Assembly: GCF_002844555.1 (NCBI RefSeq)
Contig: NZ_PJNI01000014.1
Location: forward strand, 1-64,000
Origin: Brumimicrobium salinarum
Lineage (GTDB): Bacteria > Bacteroidota > Bacteroidia > Flavobacteriales_D > Crocinitomicaceae
DNA: 64,000 nt
Direction of reading: 5' to 3'
How positions within the stretch are numbered: position 1 is the first letter of the stretch; every line of letters begins with the position of its first letter. The translations under genes were made by a program, and so were the position numbers. Shown here one piece after another: positions 6,387-15,664 of this stretch. Under the pieces are notes generated by a model. The model was not told where the DNA came from. It made no database searches and saw only the letters and a list, made by a program, of their open reading frames with translations.

Positions 6387-9110
6387 TTATTTTGCAGGCA
6401 CTGCTGCGTATTGAAATAAGTTATCGTATAATTTTTTGAGTCTTCTTAAGTGAATCTCTTTAGCTCCAGCTGCTGGTGCCGCAGAAGCTCTACGCGCTAC
6501 ACATTTTAAATCAATGTGGCGCATATTCATCGCCATAAAAGTCCATGCTCCCATGTTTTCTGGTTCTTCTTGACCCCAAATAATATTTTCAGCATTTTCA
6601 TATTTTGCCAAGATAGCATCTATTTGCTTTTTCGGTAAAGGATAAAGTTGTTCTACACGAACAAAAGCCATGTCTTCAATTTCTCTTTTTTCTGCTTCTG
6701 CAATTGCGTCATAGTAAAATTTACCCGAACACAATACCACATTCTTTGCTGTTTTATGAATGTTTCTCGGGTCGTCAATTACCTCTTGGAAGCTTCCATT
6801 GGCAAGATCATCTAGTTTAGAAACGGCCTTTGGGTAGCGCAATAGCATTTTCGGTGAAAACACAATTAAAGGTTTTCTGAAATTTCGCTTTAATTGTCGT
6901 CTTAGCGCATGATAGTTATTTGCAGGTGTTGTAGGATTGATTACTTGCATATTCAAATCTCCACAACTTTGTAGGTAACGCTCTATACGACCAGATGAGT
7001 GTTCCGCTCCTTGTCCTTCATATCCATGCGGAAGTAGCATAACCAATCCAGACTGAACATTCCATTTATCCTCACCAGAAACAATAAATTGGTCAATCAT
7101 AATTTGTGCTCCATTCATGAAATCTCCAAATTGAGCTTCCCAAATCGTTAATCCATTCGGTTGAGCCAAAGAATACCCATATTCGTAACCTAAAACACCA
7201 TACTCAGAGAGTAATGAGTTATAGATTGTCATTTCTGCTTGGTCACTTTCTAATAAATTTAAAGTAATGATCTCCTCTTCATCATCTTCTGTTTTAACAA
7301 CAGCATGACGATGCGAGAATGTTCCTCTTTCCACATCTTGACCAGAAACACGTACTGGATGACCTTCAACTAATAAAGTAGCATAGGCAAGCATTTCTGC
7401 CATTCCCCAGTCTAATTTATCGTTTTCAATCATTTTTATTCGGTCTTTAAACAGCTTGAGTACCTTTCTGAAAATTTTCTTTCCTTCAGGTAATGTCGCT
7501 AGTTTTTTACCAAGTTCAATTAATTTGTCTTTCGGGAAAGTTGTATCAACAATTTTTTCAAAATCTTCTTCAGTAGCAAAGTCATATTCTTTCCAAATTT
7601 CATCTAGGAAGTTTGTAACAACAACTTTGTCTTCTTGCTTAGCTGCTTCGTATTTAGCGTCGAGCTTTTGGTTTAAAGTTTCCTTTATTTTTTTGTCATA
7701 TGCTTCATCAATAACATCTTCAGATAAAAGTTGATCCTTATAGATTTCTCTTGGATTCGGATGTTTCGCCAACTTTTTGTAAAGTTTAGGCTGAGTGAAT
7801 TTCGGTTCATCCCCTTCGTTATGTCCATATTTTCTATAAGATAATAAATCTATGAAAATATCTTTTTTGAATTCTTGACGGTATTCCAAGGCAATTATAA
7901 ATGCTTGAGCAACTGCTTCAACATCATCTCCATTTACATGAAAAACTGGACTTAATGTGGTCTTCGCAATATCAGTACAATATGTGCTCGAACGTCCATC
8001 TTTATAGTTGGTTGTAAATCCTACTTGGTTGTTAACAACGATATGAATTGTTCCGCCTGTTTTGTAGCCATCTAGTTCTGACATTTGTATCACTTCATAC
8101 ACAACTCCTTGTGCAGCAATAGCAGCGTCACCGTGAATAATAACAGGAACAACTTTTTCTTCAGACTTTAAATAGTCATCAATTTTTGCTCTGGTGATTC
8201 CTTGAACAACAGGTCCAACAGCTTCTAAATGTGAAGGGTTGGGTGCGAGTGTAAGTTGTAGGTTTTTATCTCCTACTTCCACATCATGCGTCAATCCTAG
8301 GTGATATTTTACATCTCCATCAAATGTGTCATCATCATCAAATTCTTTTCCTTCTACCTCTCCAAAAAGTTCAGTTAAGTCTTTGTCAAAGATATTAACT
8401 AATGTGTTTAAACGGCCACGATGTGCCATTCCAACTACAAATTCTTTCACATTCAAGTCAGCACCTCTACGAACCATTTGATCTAGTCCAGAGATTAATG
8501 ATTCACTTCCTTCAACAGAAAAACGTTTTTGGCCAACGTATTTTTTCTGTAAAAACTGTTCGAAAAGAGTTGCTTGACTAAGTTTGCTGAAAATATTTTT
8601 TTTGTCATCAGCAGAAAATTTAGGTCTGTTGTCTAATTCCAATTTATCCATAAACCATTGCTTACGCTTTGGATTTCTGATGTAATGGAATTCTAAACCT
8701 AAACTTTCACAGTATGCACTTTTTAGGTGAGCAATAATATCTTTCAATTTTGCCGGGCCAAGACCAATACTTGTACCCGATTGAAAGACAGTTTCTAAGT
8801 CACTTTCTTTTAAGTCGAAGTTTTCAATGGAAAGATCGGGAGCGTATTGTCTCCTTTCTCTCACAGGGTTGGTATGTGTAAAGAGATGTCCTCTTCTACG
8901 GTACCCTTCAATGAGGTTAATTACTTTAAATTCTTTTTGAAAATTCTCGGGAACTTCGCCGCCATCTTCATAGTTGGTTTGGGCAAATTCAAATCCTTCA
9001 AAAAACTTTCTCCACCCTTCATCTACGTTGTTCGGGTCTTTTTTGTACGAGTTGTACAGTTCGTCAATAGCGTTGACGTCAGCGTTACCTATGTATGTTA
9101 CTTTGTCCAT
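6387..9110 (-). CDS. odhA: 2-oxoglutarate dehydrogenase E1 component
   Basis: Thiamine-diphosphate-dependent E1 subunit, about 907 residues, which decarboxylates 2-oxoglutarate. The frame is open from 9140, but the start at 9110 (MDKVTYIGNADVNAIDELY) is chosen because a promoter-like TAAATTTG lies at 9138-9145, overlapping the upstream ATG. Family features: the N-terminal EGWRKFF segment, MAHRGRLNTL, the ThDP-binding region GDAAIAAQGVVYE ... GFTTN, FIDLLSYRKYGHNEGDEP, the pyrimidine-domain LPHGYEGQGAEHSSGR, and the C-terminal WGQEEPENMG. All are in their usual order. It is co-transcribed with odhB. Confidence 0.97.
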   Translation of the reverse strand: MDKVTYIGNADVNAIDELYNSYKKDPNNVDEGWRKFFEGFEFAQTNYEDGGEVPENFQKEFKVINLIEGYRRRGHLFTHTNPVRERRQYAPDLSIENFDLKESDLETVFQSGTSIGLGPAKLKDIIAHLKSAYCESLGLEFHYIRNPKRKQWFMDKLELDNRPKFSADDKKNIFSKLSQATLFEQFLQKKYVGQKRFSVEGSESLISGLDQMVRRGADLNVKEFVVGMAHRGRLNTLVNIFDKDLTELFGEVEGKEFDDDDTFDGDVKYHLGLTHDVEVGDKNLQLTLAPNPSHLEAVGPVVQGITRAKIDDYLKSEEKVVPVIIHGDAAIAAQGVVYEVIQMSELDGYKTGGTIHIVVNNQVGFTTNYKDGRSSTYCTDIAKTTLSPVFHVNGDDVEAVAQAFIIALEYRQEFKKDIFIDLLSYRKYGHNEGDEPKFTQPKLYKKLAKHPNPREIYKDQLLSEDVIDEAYDKKIKETLNQKLDAKYEAAKQEDKVVVTNFLDEIWKEYDFATEEDFEKIVDTTFPKDKLIELGKKLATLPEGKKIFRKVLKLFKDRIKMIENDKLDWGMAEMLAYATLLVEGHPVRVSGQDVERGTFSHRHAVVKTEDDEEEIITLNLLESDQAEMTIYNSLLSEYGVLGYEYGYSLAQPNGLTIWEAQFGDFMNGAQIMIDQFIVSGEDKWNVQSGLVMLLPHGYEGQGAEHSSGRIERYLQSCGDLNMQVINPTTPANNYHALRRQLKRNFRKPLIVFSPKMLLRYPKAVSKLDDLANGSFQEVIDDPRNIHKTAKNVVLCSGKFYYDAIAEAEKREIEDMAFVRVEQLYPLPKKQIDAILAKYENAENIIWGQEEPENMGAWTFMAMNMRHIDLKCVARRASAAPAAGAKEIHLRRLKKLYDNLFQYAAVPAK

Positions 9111-9137
9111 GTCATTTTTTAACATTATCTGGAATAA

Positions 9138-9145
9138 CAAATTTA
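9138..9145 (-). promoter_or_regulatory. Promoter -7 box for odhA-odhB
   Basis: TAAATTTG on the minus strand matches the Bacteroidota TAnnTTTG box, 27 bp before the chosen odhA start. No clear TTG sits at the -33 position. Confidence 0.5.
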
Positions 9146-9208
9146 CAATTATATTATGGTTATAACAGTAAATTTATCGAAATGTTTATTTCCTTTAAAT
9201 ATGTAAAA

Positions 9209-9571
9209 CTAGAGTAATCCCATTTTATATTGTCTTCTTATGTCAACTTTTTGCGCAATTCGAATAAGAAACATTTTAGCAAGTTCTTCTACAGGATTTT
9301 TATTTTCTTCAAAAACAATCTGCACTTGTCCTTCTGGTAGGTCGCTTAGGTATAAAAGCTGGTCTATTCTATGTGAAGATGATCGCATTATCAGTTCTAA
9401 TTCTTTAGCTAGTTTTGTTTGGAAAGATTCAAAAGTTGATAATTCTTCATCTGAAAATTCAATTAGGATTCCAATTTTAGAAAATTCTTTATTCAGTTGT
9501 AGAAATACCTCTCGTGCAAATTCATTCTCATGAAAAGCTGACTTAATTACTGAATTTTTTACCTTCTCCAT
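9209..9571 (-). CDS. Conserved-looking hypothetical protein
   Basis: A 120-residue soluble protein with no signal peptide or membrane segment. It is mostly helical by composition, with charged pairs (SDEELSTFESFQTKLAKELE) and an acidic middle section (LPEGQVQIVFEENKNP). I do not recognise a family. It is divergent from the aspartate kinase, with a gap of 103 bp, and lies upstream of odhA on the same strand. Codon use resembles its neighbours and the frame is clean, so it is probably real. Confidence 0.6.
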   Translation of the reverse strand: MEKVKNSVIKSAFHENEFAREVFLQLNKEFSKIGILIEFSDEELSTFESFQTKLAKELELIMRSSSHRIDQLLYLSDLPEGQVQIVFEENKNPVEELAKMFLIRIAQKVDIRRQYKMGLL

Positions 9572-9674
9572 ATATTTTATTTTACAAGCTAATTTTTTGA
9601 CTTCCTAAATTTCTTTTCAGAAGGTTTAAAACTCTAATATAATAAGATTATTTTCGCAATGTTAATTATTTGAT

Positions 9675-10949
9675 ATGAAAGTATTCAAATTTGGAGGAGC
9701 GTCTGTTAAAACGGCCAAAGCAGTGCGGAATGTTAAGTCTATTCTGGACGAATATTGTGATGAAGATTTATTTGTTGTTGTTTCGGCTATGGGGAAGACA
9801 ACCAATGCGATGGAGAACATTGTTAGTGCCCTTTATGATAGGGATTACAAGCAGTTTTGTCTACTAGTAGAAGATCGGAAAGCCTTTCATTTAGATATAA
9901 TGCATGAATTATTCGAAGACTTTTCACATCCAATTTTTGATGAAGTTGCTTCTATTTTTCAAACATTAATTGATCAAAAAGAAGAACGATTAGTAGAGAA
10001 TTATGATTTTCAATATGATCAAATCGTTTCTTTAGGAGAATTATTATCCACTAAAATAATTGCAGCCTACTTATCCTTGCATAGAAATGACATTTGTTGG
10101 AAAGATGCGCGTTCTTTTATTCGAACAGATAATCATTACCGAAATGCCGAAATTGATTGGGCTAAAACACATACCTTAATCGATTCCGAGTTAAATTCAA
10201 ACCGAAGTAAAGTTTTAATTACTCAAGGTTTTATTGGACATACCGAAGAAGGTTTTACTACAACTTTAGGACGTGAGGGATCTGATTTTACCGCTGGAAT
10301 TATAGCCTATTGTACCAATGCAGAAAGCGTAACGATTTGGAAAGATGTCCCTGGAATGTTAAACGCCGACCCTAAATGGTTTGAAAACACTGTAAAACTA
10401 GATAAGATTTCTTTTCGAGAAGCCATAGAATTGGCATATTACGGTGCTTCTGTTATTCATCCGAAAACAATTAAACCGCTTCAAAATAAAAATATTCCTT
10501 TATTTATTAAGTCCTTTTTGTCGCCTCAATCCGAAGGAACAATTATTCAACATTCTACAGAGAATGATGAATTAGTTCCATCATTTATTTTTAAAATAAA
10601 CCAAGTTTTACTTTCAATAACTCCTAAAGATTTTTCATTTGTTGTGGAAGAAAACTTAAGTCAAATTTTTAAAAAACTATCACTTGCTGGTGGTCATATA
10701 AACGTAATGCAAAATTCTGCGGTGAGCTTCTCTGTTTGTTTAGATATCGACAACTTTGGATTAAACAAATTAATAGACTTGCTGAGTGACGAATATGACG
10801 TGAAATATAATGACAATTTGGAATTGGTAACCATACGGCATTATGATCAAAAAACTATAGAAAGAGTAACCAGAAATAGAGAGATTTTAATGGAGCAGAA
10901 GACGCGTCAAACAGTAAGGATTGTGATGCGTAATTTGGAAAAAGACTAG
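9675..10949 (+). CDS. Aspartate kinase (monofunctional)
   Basis: A 424-residue aspartokinase, which phosphorylates aspartate at the first step of the Lys/Thr/Met pathway. The N-terminal MKVFKFGGASV is the ATP-binding signature. GFIGHTEEGFTTTLGREGSDFTA forms the substrate- and nucleotide-binding region, and WKDVPGMLNADP is characteristic. The C-terminal 130 residues hold two weak ACT-type regulatory domains (for example LSLAGGHINVMQNSAVSFSVCLD), so feedback control is likely, though the effector cannot be told. The length suits the kinase alone, without a homoserine dehydrogenase fusion. Confidence 0.92.
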   Translation: MKVFKFGGASVKTAKAVRNVKSILDEYCDEDLFVVVSAMGKTTNAMENIVSALYDRDYKQFCLLVEDRKAFHLDIMHELFEDFSHPIFDEVASIFQTLIDQKEERLVENYDFQYDQIVSLGELLSTKIIAAYLSLHRNDICWKDARSFIRTDNHYRNAEIDWAKTHTLIDSELNSNRSKVLITQGFIGHTEEGFTTTLGREGSDFTAGIIAYCTNAESVTIWKDVPGMLNADPKWFENTVKLDKISFREAIELAYYGASVIHPKTIKPLQNKNIPLFIKSFLSPQSEGTIIQHSTENDELVPSFIFKINQVLLSITPKDFSFVVEENLSQIFKKLSLAGGHINVMQNSAVSFSVCLDIDNFGLNKLIDLLSDEYDVKYNDNLELVTIRHYDQKTIERVTRNREILMEQKTRQTVRIVMRNLEKD

Positions 10950-11013
10950 TTTGTAAATGCTTTTAACAGGTTGTAATTTTTTGCTAGTTTAAGTCAATAT
11001 TTTCACTTGATCC

Positions 11014-11285
11014 TTTCACCTCTTCGAGGTTTTGCGCTTATTTTAAGACTAGCTATATTGTCGTATCAGCCTTTCAGGCTTAAGAGATGCGTAAATTCCG
11101 ATATGTTAATAATCTCGAAATGTTAAAAATATTGTAAACTACAAAACCACTTTGCTACACGAATCCCGAAGGGATGACAATATTTTAAAATATAAAAATA
11201 CACCCTTGACAGGAATCCCGAAGGGTTGAAATGATTTTAAAATAATATCACTCTGCACTTCAATCCCGAAGGGATGAAATGATTA
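11014..11285. repeat. REP-like palindromic repeats, left flank of the transposase
   Basis: Three short palindromic types recur: CACCTCTTCGAGGT, CAGCCTTTCAGGCTT, and AATCCCGAAGGGATGA (at 11162, 11214 with GGGTTGA, and 11262). The first 165 bases are repeated almost exactly at 12058-12232. This is the layout expected of REP/BIME sequences mobilised by a RAYT. It fills the 467-bp gap between the aspartate kinase and the transposase. Confidence 0.8.
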
Positions 11286-11416
11286 TTTATTTTTCTTGAG
11301 AACCAGTTTTAAAACTTCAATATTTTTCATACCTTAGATTAATCGATAAATGCTAACCAATGTTTTCTGACAGGAAAATATCATCCTGAAGAAACAACAT
11401 TAAAAACCTAAATGAT

Positions 11417-11878
11417 ATGGCAGGAACCTATTCACAAATATACATTCAATATGTAATCGTTGTTAAGAAAAGAGCCCATCTCTTACAAAAGGAGTGGCGT
11501 TCAGAAGTATTTAAATATATTTCCGGAATTATTAAATCAAAAGGACAAAAACCAATTATTGTTAATGGAGTGGGTAATCACGTTCATATATTTGTAGGAT
11601 TAAAACCATCTATGAGAATTTCAGATTTAGCCAGAGATATAAAAAACAATACCTCAAAATTTATTAATGAACAAGGATGGCTAAAAAGTAAGTTTTCTTG
11701 GCAAGAGGGGTATGGCTCATTTTCCTATGCACATTCACAAATTGATAATGTGTACCAGTATATTTTAAACCAAGAAGAACATCACCGTAAAAAAACTTTT
11801 AAAGAAGAGTATTTAGAGTTTCTAGAAAAATTTGAAATAGATTATGATGAAAGGTACTTGTTTGATTGGCTTGAATGA
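11417..11878 (+). CDS. REP-associated tyrosine transposase, IS200/IS605 TnpA-like
   Basis: A 153-residue Y1-type HUH transposase. The HUH motif is HVHIFVGLKP (about residues 55-64), and the candidate catalytic Tyr is in SQIDNVYQYILNQEEHH (near 115). The length and ends (MAGTYSQIYIQYVI, YDERYLFDWLE) match the compact IS200-like proteins common in Bacteroidota. No accessory TnpB is present. The gene is flanked on both sides by the same palindromic repeats, so it is better read as a RAYT acting on REP elements than as an active insertion sequence. It appears full length. Confidence 0.88.
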   Translation: MAGTYSQIYIQYVIVVKKRAHLLQKEWRSEVFKYISGIIKSKGQKPIIVNGVGNHVHIFVGLKPSMRISDLARDIKNNTSKFINEQGWLKSKFSWQEGYGSFSYAHSQIDNVYQYILNQEEHHRKKTFKEEYLEFLEKFEIDYDERYLFDWLE

Positions 11879-11879
11879 T

Positions 11880-12290
11880 CATTTCACCTCTTGGAGGTTT
11901 TGGTGTTGGTTGAGGAGCTGTCTATATACAATTATATCAGCCTTTCAGGCTTTGCAGAAATGTAAGTTCCGAGATTAATAATCCCGAAGAGATGTTATGA
12001 TTATATAATTAATGTAAAGCACATTAATCTTGAAGGGATGATATTTATCATTTGATTATTTCACCTCTTCGAGGTTTTGCGCTTACTTTAATACTAACTA
12101 TATAATCATTTCAGCTTTTCAGCCTTTCAGGCTTAAGAGATGCGTAAATTCCGATATATTAATAATCTCGAAATGTTAAAAACAATGTAAACTACAAAAC
12201 CACTTTGCTACACGAATCCCGAAGGGATGACATTATTATAATAAGTACAATATCACTCTACACCCCAATCCCGAAGGGATGAAATGATTG
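11880..12290. repeat. REP-like palindromic repeats, right flank of the transposase
   Basis: Contains CACCTCTTGGAGGT at 11882, CAGCCTTTCAGGCTTT near 11938, degenerate ATCCCGAAGAGATG at 11981 and CTTGAAGGGATGA near 12029. The near-copy of the left block follows at 12058-12232, then a last AATCCCGAAGGGATGAAATGATT at 12267-12289. The repeats are in the same orientation as on the left and run up to the stop of the dehydrogenase gene. Confidence 0.8.
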
Positions 12291-12296
12291 TTGTTT

Positions 12297-13244
12297 TCAT
12301 GAATCTCGCATCAGAAATTCCAGTACCTTGTCTGCCAAAACATCACTTAACTTAAAATAACTTTCAACAGTCCAACCGCCAACATGAGGTGAAAAAATAA
12401 CTTTTTCAGATTTTAAGAGGGCATTAAAATCAATATTTTCTTCACTAGATATTGTTTTTTCAAAAGAAGCGCTTTCAAATTCAAGCACATCAAGACATGC
12501 GCCAAGGATTCTACCTGATTTTAAACCGTTTAAAAGCGCTTGAGTGCGTATAATTTTTCCCCTGGCAAGATTGATGACATAAATTGATTTCTTAAAGGAA
12601 TCAAAAAAGCCTTGATCTGCCAAAAACATGGTTTTTTCATTTTGAGGAATGTGAAAAGAAATCACATCTGCTTTTTTAAAAATATCTTCCATCGAAGCTG
12701 CTTTCGCATATTGATTGCCGTAATCTTTTTTGTATTTATCGTAAGCCAAGACATCAACATCAAAGCCACTTAGTTTTTTAGCAAAAGCATTTCCATTGTT
12801 TCCATAGCCGATAATTCCAACAGTTTTTCCATCGAGTTCAACTCCACGATTTCCTTCTCTATCCCAAATCCCCTGACGAACTTCTAAGTCTCCTTTTTTG
12901 AGGTTGTTGAATAAGGCAAGCAACATTCCAAGCGCGTGTTCCCCAACAGCATTCCTGTTACCTTCCGGAGCGTTAAAACATTTAATGTTGTGTTTTTTAG
13001 TGTACTTTAAATCGATATTTTCCATACCAGCTCCACTACGCAAAATAAATCTTAGGTTTTTACCATGCTTCAAGAAATCTTCATCCATAGGGAACCTAGA
13101 ACGAATAACTAGTCCATCTATTTCGGGTAGCGCTTTTAAACATTCTTCCCTCGTCCATGAAGTTCCATCAATGCATTTCATTCCTTTTGCAGTTAAACGT
13201 TCTTGCAGAATTGGATGGACGGTGTCGATAAAAAGTATTTGCAT
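12297..13244 (-). CDS. D-2-hydroxyacid dehydrogenase, NAD-dependent
   Basis: A 315-residue member of the D-isomer-specific 2-hydroxyacid dehydrogenases (phosphoglycerate dehydrogenase/glyoxylate reductase type). The Rossmann signature is GIIGYGNNGNAFAKKL (about 143-158). The catalytic Arg is in INLARGKII, and the catalytic His is in SPHVGGW near the C-terminus. GAGMENID and GNRNAVGEHALGMLLAL are typical of the family. It has no ACT domain, so it is shorter than many SerA proteins, and its substrate cannot be fixed from the sequence. The 3' end abuts the REP repeats. Confidence 0.88.
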   Translation of the reverse strand: MQILFIDTVHPILQERLTAKGMKCIDGTSWTREECLKALPEIDGLVIRSRFPMDEDFLKHGKNLRFILRSGAGMENIDLKYTKKHNIKCFNAPEGNRNAVGEHALGMLLALFNNLKKGDLEVRQGIWDREGNRGVELDGKTVGIIGYGNNGNAFAKKLSGFDVDVLAYDKYKKDYGNQYAKAASMEDIFKKADVISFHIPQNEKTMFLADQGFFDSFKKSIYVINLARGKIIRTQALLNGLKSGRILGACLDVLEFESASFEKTISSEENIDFNALLKSEKVIFSPHVGGWTVESYFKLSDVLADKVLEFLMRDS

Positions 13245-13269
13245 TGTGAATGTTTGTTTTGAATAATGA

Positions 13270-13277
13270 CAAAATTA
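13270..13277 (-). promoter_or_regulatory. Promoter -7 box for the hydroxyacid dehydrogenase
   Basis: TAATTTTG on the minus strand fits TAnnTTTG, 25 bp before the start codon. No clear -33 TTG is visible. Confidence 0.4.
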
Positions 13278-13302
13278 GTAGAAAAATAAAACTTGAGTAT
13301 AT

Positions 13303-13331
13303 AAAAAAAGGATGGCTATGAAGAGCCACCC
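13303..13331 (-). terminator. Terminator of the surface-protein genes
   Basis: GGGTGGCT-CTTCAT-AGCCATCC followed by seven T on the minus strand gives an 8-bp stem with one wobble. It lies about 30 bp after the stop of the collagen-like protein and could also act on the opposite strand. Confidence 0.8.
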
Positions 13332-13360
13332 TTTTGTATAATTTGAAATAAGAATTACAA

Positions 13361-15664
13361 TTATTTATTTTTTAATGCTTCAATTTCTTGTTTTAGTATT
13401 TCAATTTCTGATTTGTTAGTATCTACTTCTTCTTTTAATTCTTTCATTGCTTCGATAAGAACAGGAATCAATTGAACGTAATTTACGCCTTTGTATAGCG
13501 TGTCATCTCCAGCTGCTTTAAAGAAAGCTTTTTCACTGATCATTCCTGGGAAAATTAATTCAAGCTCTTGAGCGATAACCCCATATTCCTGACGTTCCTT
13601 TATGACTACTTTGCCGTCTTTCAAATTAGGAACTGACTTTGTTTTAATCGTGTAATGTTTTGGTTTTAGCTCCATGATTTTATCCAACGCATTTTCGATC
13701 GGAATAATATTAGACTTTAAGCGTCTGTCAGAAGTATTTACAAAAGCATCTGCTGTTATATCGCCATCTACAGAAACGTTACCACTAAAATATCCTGCAT
13801 ATCCAGTTGCTAAATCATTCGTTTCACCATAGACTCCTATAAACCCAAGTCCAACAGTACCAATTCCTAAGCCTGTAGTTCCTGAATTAGAGCCAAACAC
13901 CCCATATCCTTCTCCAATTACAGTCTCACCATACACACCTGTAACTCCATTCCCGTATGTACCAACAGCATCTCCTGTTGTCGCAGTATTAATACCGTAA
14001 ACACCAAAACCAAGAGGATAATTACTTGTTCCAACCACACCGTTAAAACCTATTCCTTCGACACCGTATCCACCAGTTGTTCTTAGGTTGTTTCCGTAAA
14101 CAGCTGCTGTTCCAGTTGCTGAAGCTAGAATCTGACCTGTTATTCCATAACCAGCTCCTGAGTTTTGGCCAATTAATGCAGAATTCTGAGGGTCAGAACT
14201 GTTTGACTCAACTTGTAAAGCTGGAAAAGTATTCCCTACATTTGTGCTAATTGCTCTAATTGCTACACCAGTTCCACTATTGGTAGCGTCAATACCAAAA
14301 GAACCTGTTTGAGTGGTATTAACAATCATAGCTTTATTCCCATTTGTCGTTGAAGTATGATTAATTTCCACAGCTCCGTTATTCGCAGTAATTGTACGTC
14401 CTGCACCTGCGCCGCCTTCGTTGTAGGCTTCATCTAAAGTATTATGAGGTCCTGTACTTCCTCCTGTTCCATCTCTGGCAACGGTTTGCCATGCTGCTCC
14501 ATCCCAAATGTAAGACTCACCATCAGTTGTATTGTAGTATGCTTGATTTAAAGTTGGTGAACCTGGAGCGGAAGAAAAGTCACCTAACCATTCCATATTG
14601 ATACCATCAGCTCCGTTAGTTCCTGCTGGCCCTTGTGGTCCTGGATTTCCTTGTGGTCCTTGAGGTCCTGTCGCACTTACTGGTCCTGTTGCTCCATCAT
14701 TTCCGTCGCGTGCAATAATTTCCCAGCTGGAACCATTCCAATCGTAAGAAATACCGTCTGTTGAGTTGTAAGATCCGTCATTGTTGTTTGGCGAAGTGGG
14801 AGCTGTTGTAACATCACCTAACCAGTTGATACTCACTCCTGGGGTTCCTTGTGGTCCTTGTGGTCCTTGCGGTCCAGTTGCACCCGCTGGTCCAGTCGCT
14901 CCTGTTGCTCCATCGTTTCCGTCTTGCGCAACGATTTCCCAGCTGGAACCATTCCATACGTAAGAAATACCGTCTGTTGAGTGGTAATATCCGTCATTGT
15001 TGTGTGGTGCAGTGGGGGCGGTCGTAAAATCACCTAACCAGTTGATACGCACTCCTGGAGTTCCTTGTGGACCTTGCGGTCCTTGTGGACCAGTTGCACC
15101 ATCGTTTCCTGCAGGTCCTTGCGGTCCCTGTGGTCCTTGGGCTCCGCTTAAAGGAACGGTATATGTGTCACCGTTTTCTAATGTAATTGAGAGATCTCCA
15201 CCTGCGTTTACAATTTGTTCCACTCCATTACCAGATTTTTCCGAGTATAAAGCGTATGGCACACTCCATATTTGTTGCGTACCCATTGTGTTGTAACTTC
15301 CACTAACATCCAAATCTACTTTTAAGAAATGTAAACCGGTTCCCCAGTCTATAGATGGGAAATCGTCATTACTCAATTGGAAACCCTTTCCAATAATAAG
15401 GTCAAATAAGCCGTTTTCGTCTGTTTCAGTTGTGTGTTCCTCACTGTATATTTCTGTTCCGTTTGCTTGATCTTTAATAATCGTAAATCGCACTTTTATA
15501 GTTTGATTTGCAATAGGAAGCGAAGAAACGTCAGTGCCAGGTATTTCTGAACTTTTCGTATCGTATGCAACAGCTTGATAGTTTACTCCCTGAGGTGGTG
15601 CCTGAGCTAATGTCATTGTGGCAAAACAAAGTGCTGCTATTCCTGTTAAAATTATCTTTTTCAT
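13361..15664 (-). CDS. Secreted collagen-like repeat protein with C-terminal S74 chaperone domain
   Basis: A 767-residue protein with a signal peptide (ILTGIAALCFATMTLAQA). Residues about 20-165 form a beta domain. Next come three copies of a module made of Gly-X-Y collagen-like stretches (GPQGPQGPAGNDGATGPQG and similar) alternating with a 40-residue unit containing WLGD ... YNSTDGISY.WNGSSWE. A Gly/Thr-rich beta region with VYGxN-type repeats follows (about 400-640). The end carries TSDRRLKSNIIPIENALDKI ... EYGVIAQELE, the intramolecular chaperone (peptidase S74) domain of tail-fibre-like proteins, then a coiled coil. In that family the S74 domain trims itself after trimerisation, so the protein is probably a trimeric surface fibre. 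The start codon touches the stop of the next gene upstream. Confidence 0.88.
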   Translation of the reverse strand: MKKIILTGIAALCFATMTLAQAPPQGVNYQAVAYDTKSSEIPGTDVSSLPIANQTIKVRFTIIKDQANGTEIYSEEHTTETDENGLFDLIIGKGFQLSNDDFPSIDWGTGLHFLKVDLDVSGSYNTMGTQQIWSVPYALYSEKSGNGVEQIVNAGGDLSITLENGDTYTVPLSGAQGPQGPQGPAGNDGATGPQGPQGPQGTPGVRINWLGDFTTAPTAPHNNDGYYHSTDGISYVWNGSSWEIVAQDGNDGATGATGPAGATGPQGPQGPQGTPGVSINWLGDVTTAPTSPNNNDGSYNSTDGISYDWNGSSWEIIARDGNDGATGPVSATGPQGPQGNPGPQGPAGTNGADGINMEWLGDFSSAPGSPTLNQAYYNTTDGESYIWDGAAWQTVARDGTGGSTGPHNTLDEAYNEGGAGAGRTITANNGAVEINHTSTTNGNKAMIVNTTQTGSFGIDATNSGTGVAIRAISTNVGNTFPALQVESNSSDPQNSALIGQNSGAGYGITGQILASATGTAAVYGNNLRTTGGYGVEGIGFNGVVGTSNYPLGFGVYGINTATTGDAVGTYGNGVTGVYGETVIGEGYGVFGSNSGTTGLGIGTVGLGFIGVYGETNDLATGYAGYFSGNVSVDGDITADAFVNTSDRRLKSNIIPIENALDKIMELKPKHYTIKTKSVPNLKDGKVVIKERQEYGVIAQELELIFPGMISEKAFFKAAGDDTLYKGVNYVQLIPVLIEAMKELKEEVDTNKSEIEILKQEIEALKNK

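Noticed and set aside
11162-12290. Regular repeats that might be a CRISPR array
   Set aside because: The repeats are short palindromes of several classes, spaced unevenly, and flank a transposase; no cas genes are present.
14781-15296. Pro/Cys/Gly-rich plus-strand frames
   Set aside because: They are the reverse reading of the collagen-like Gly-X-Y repeats.
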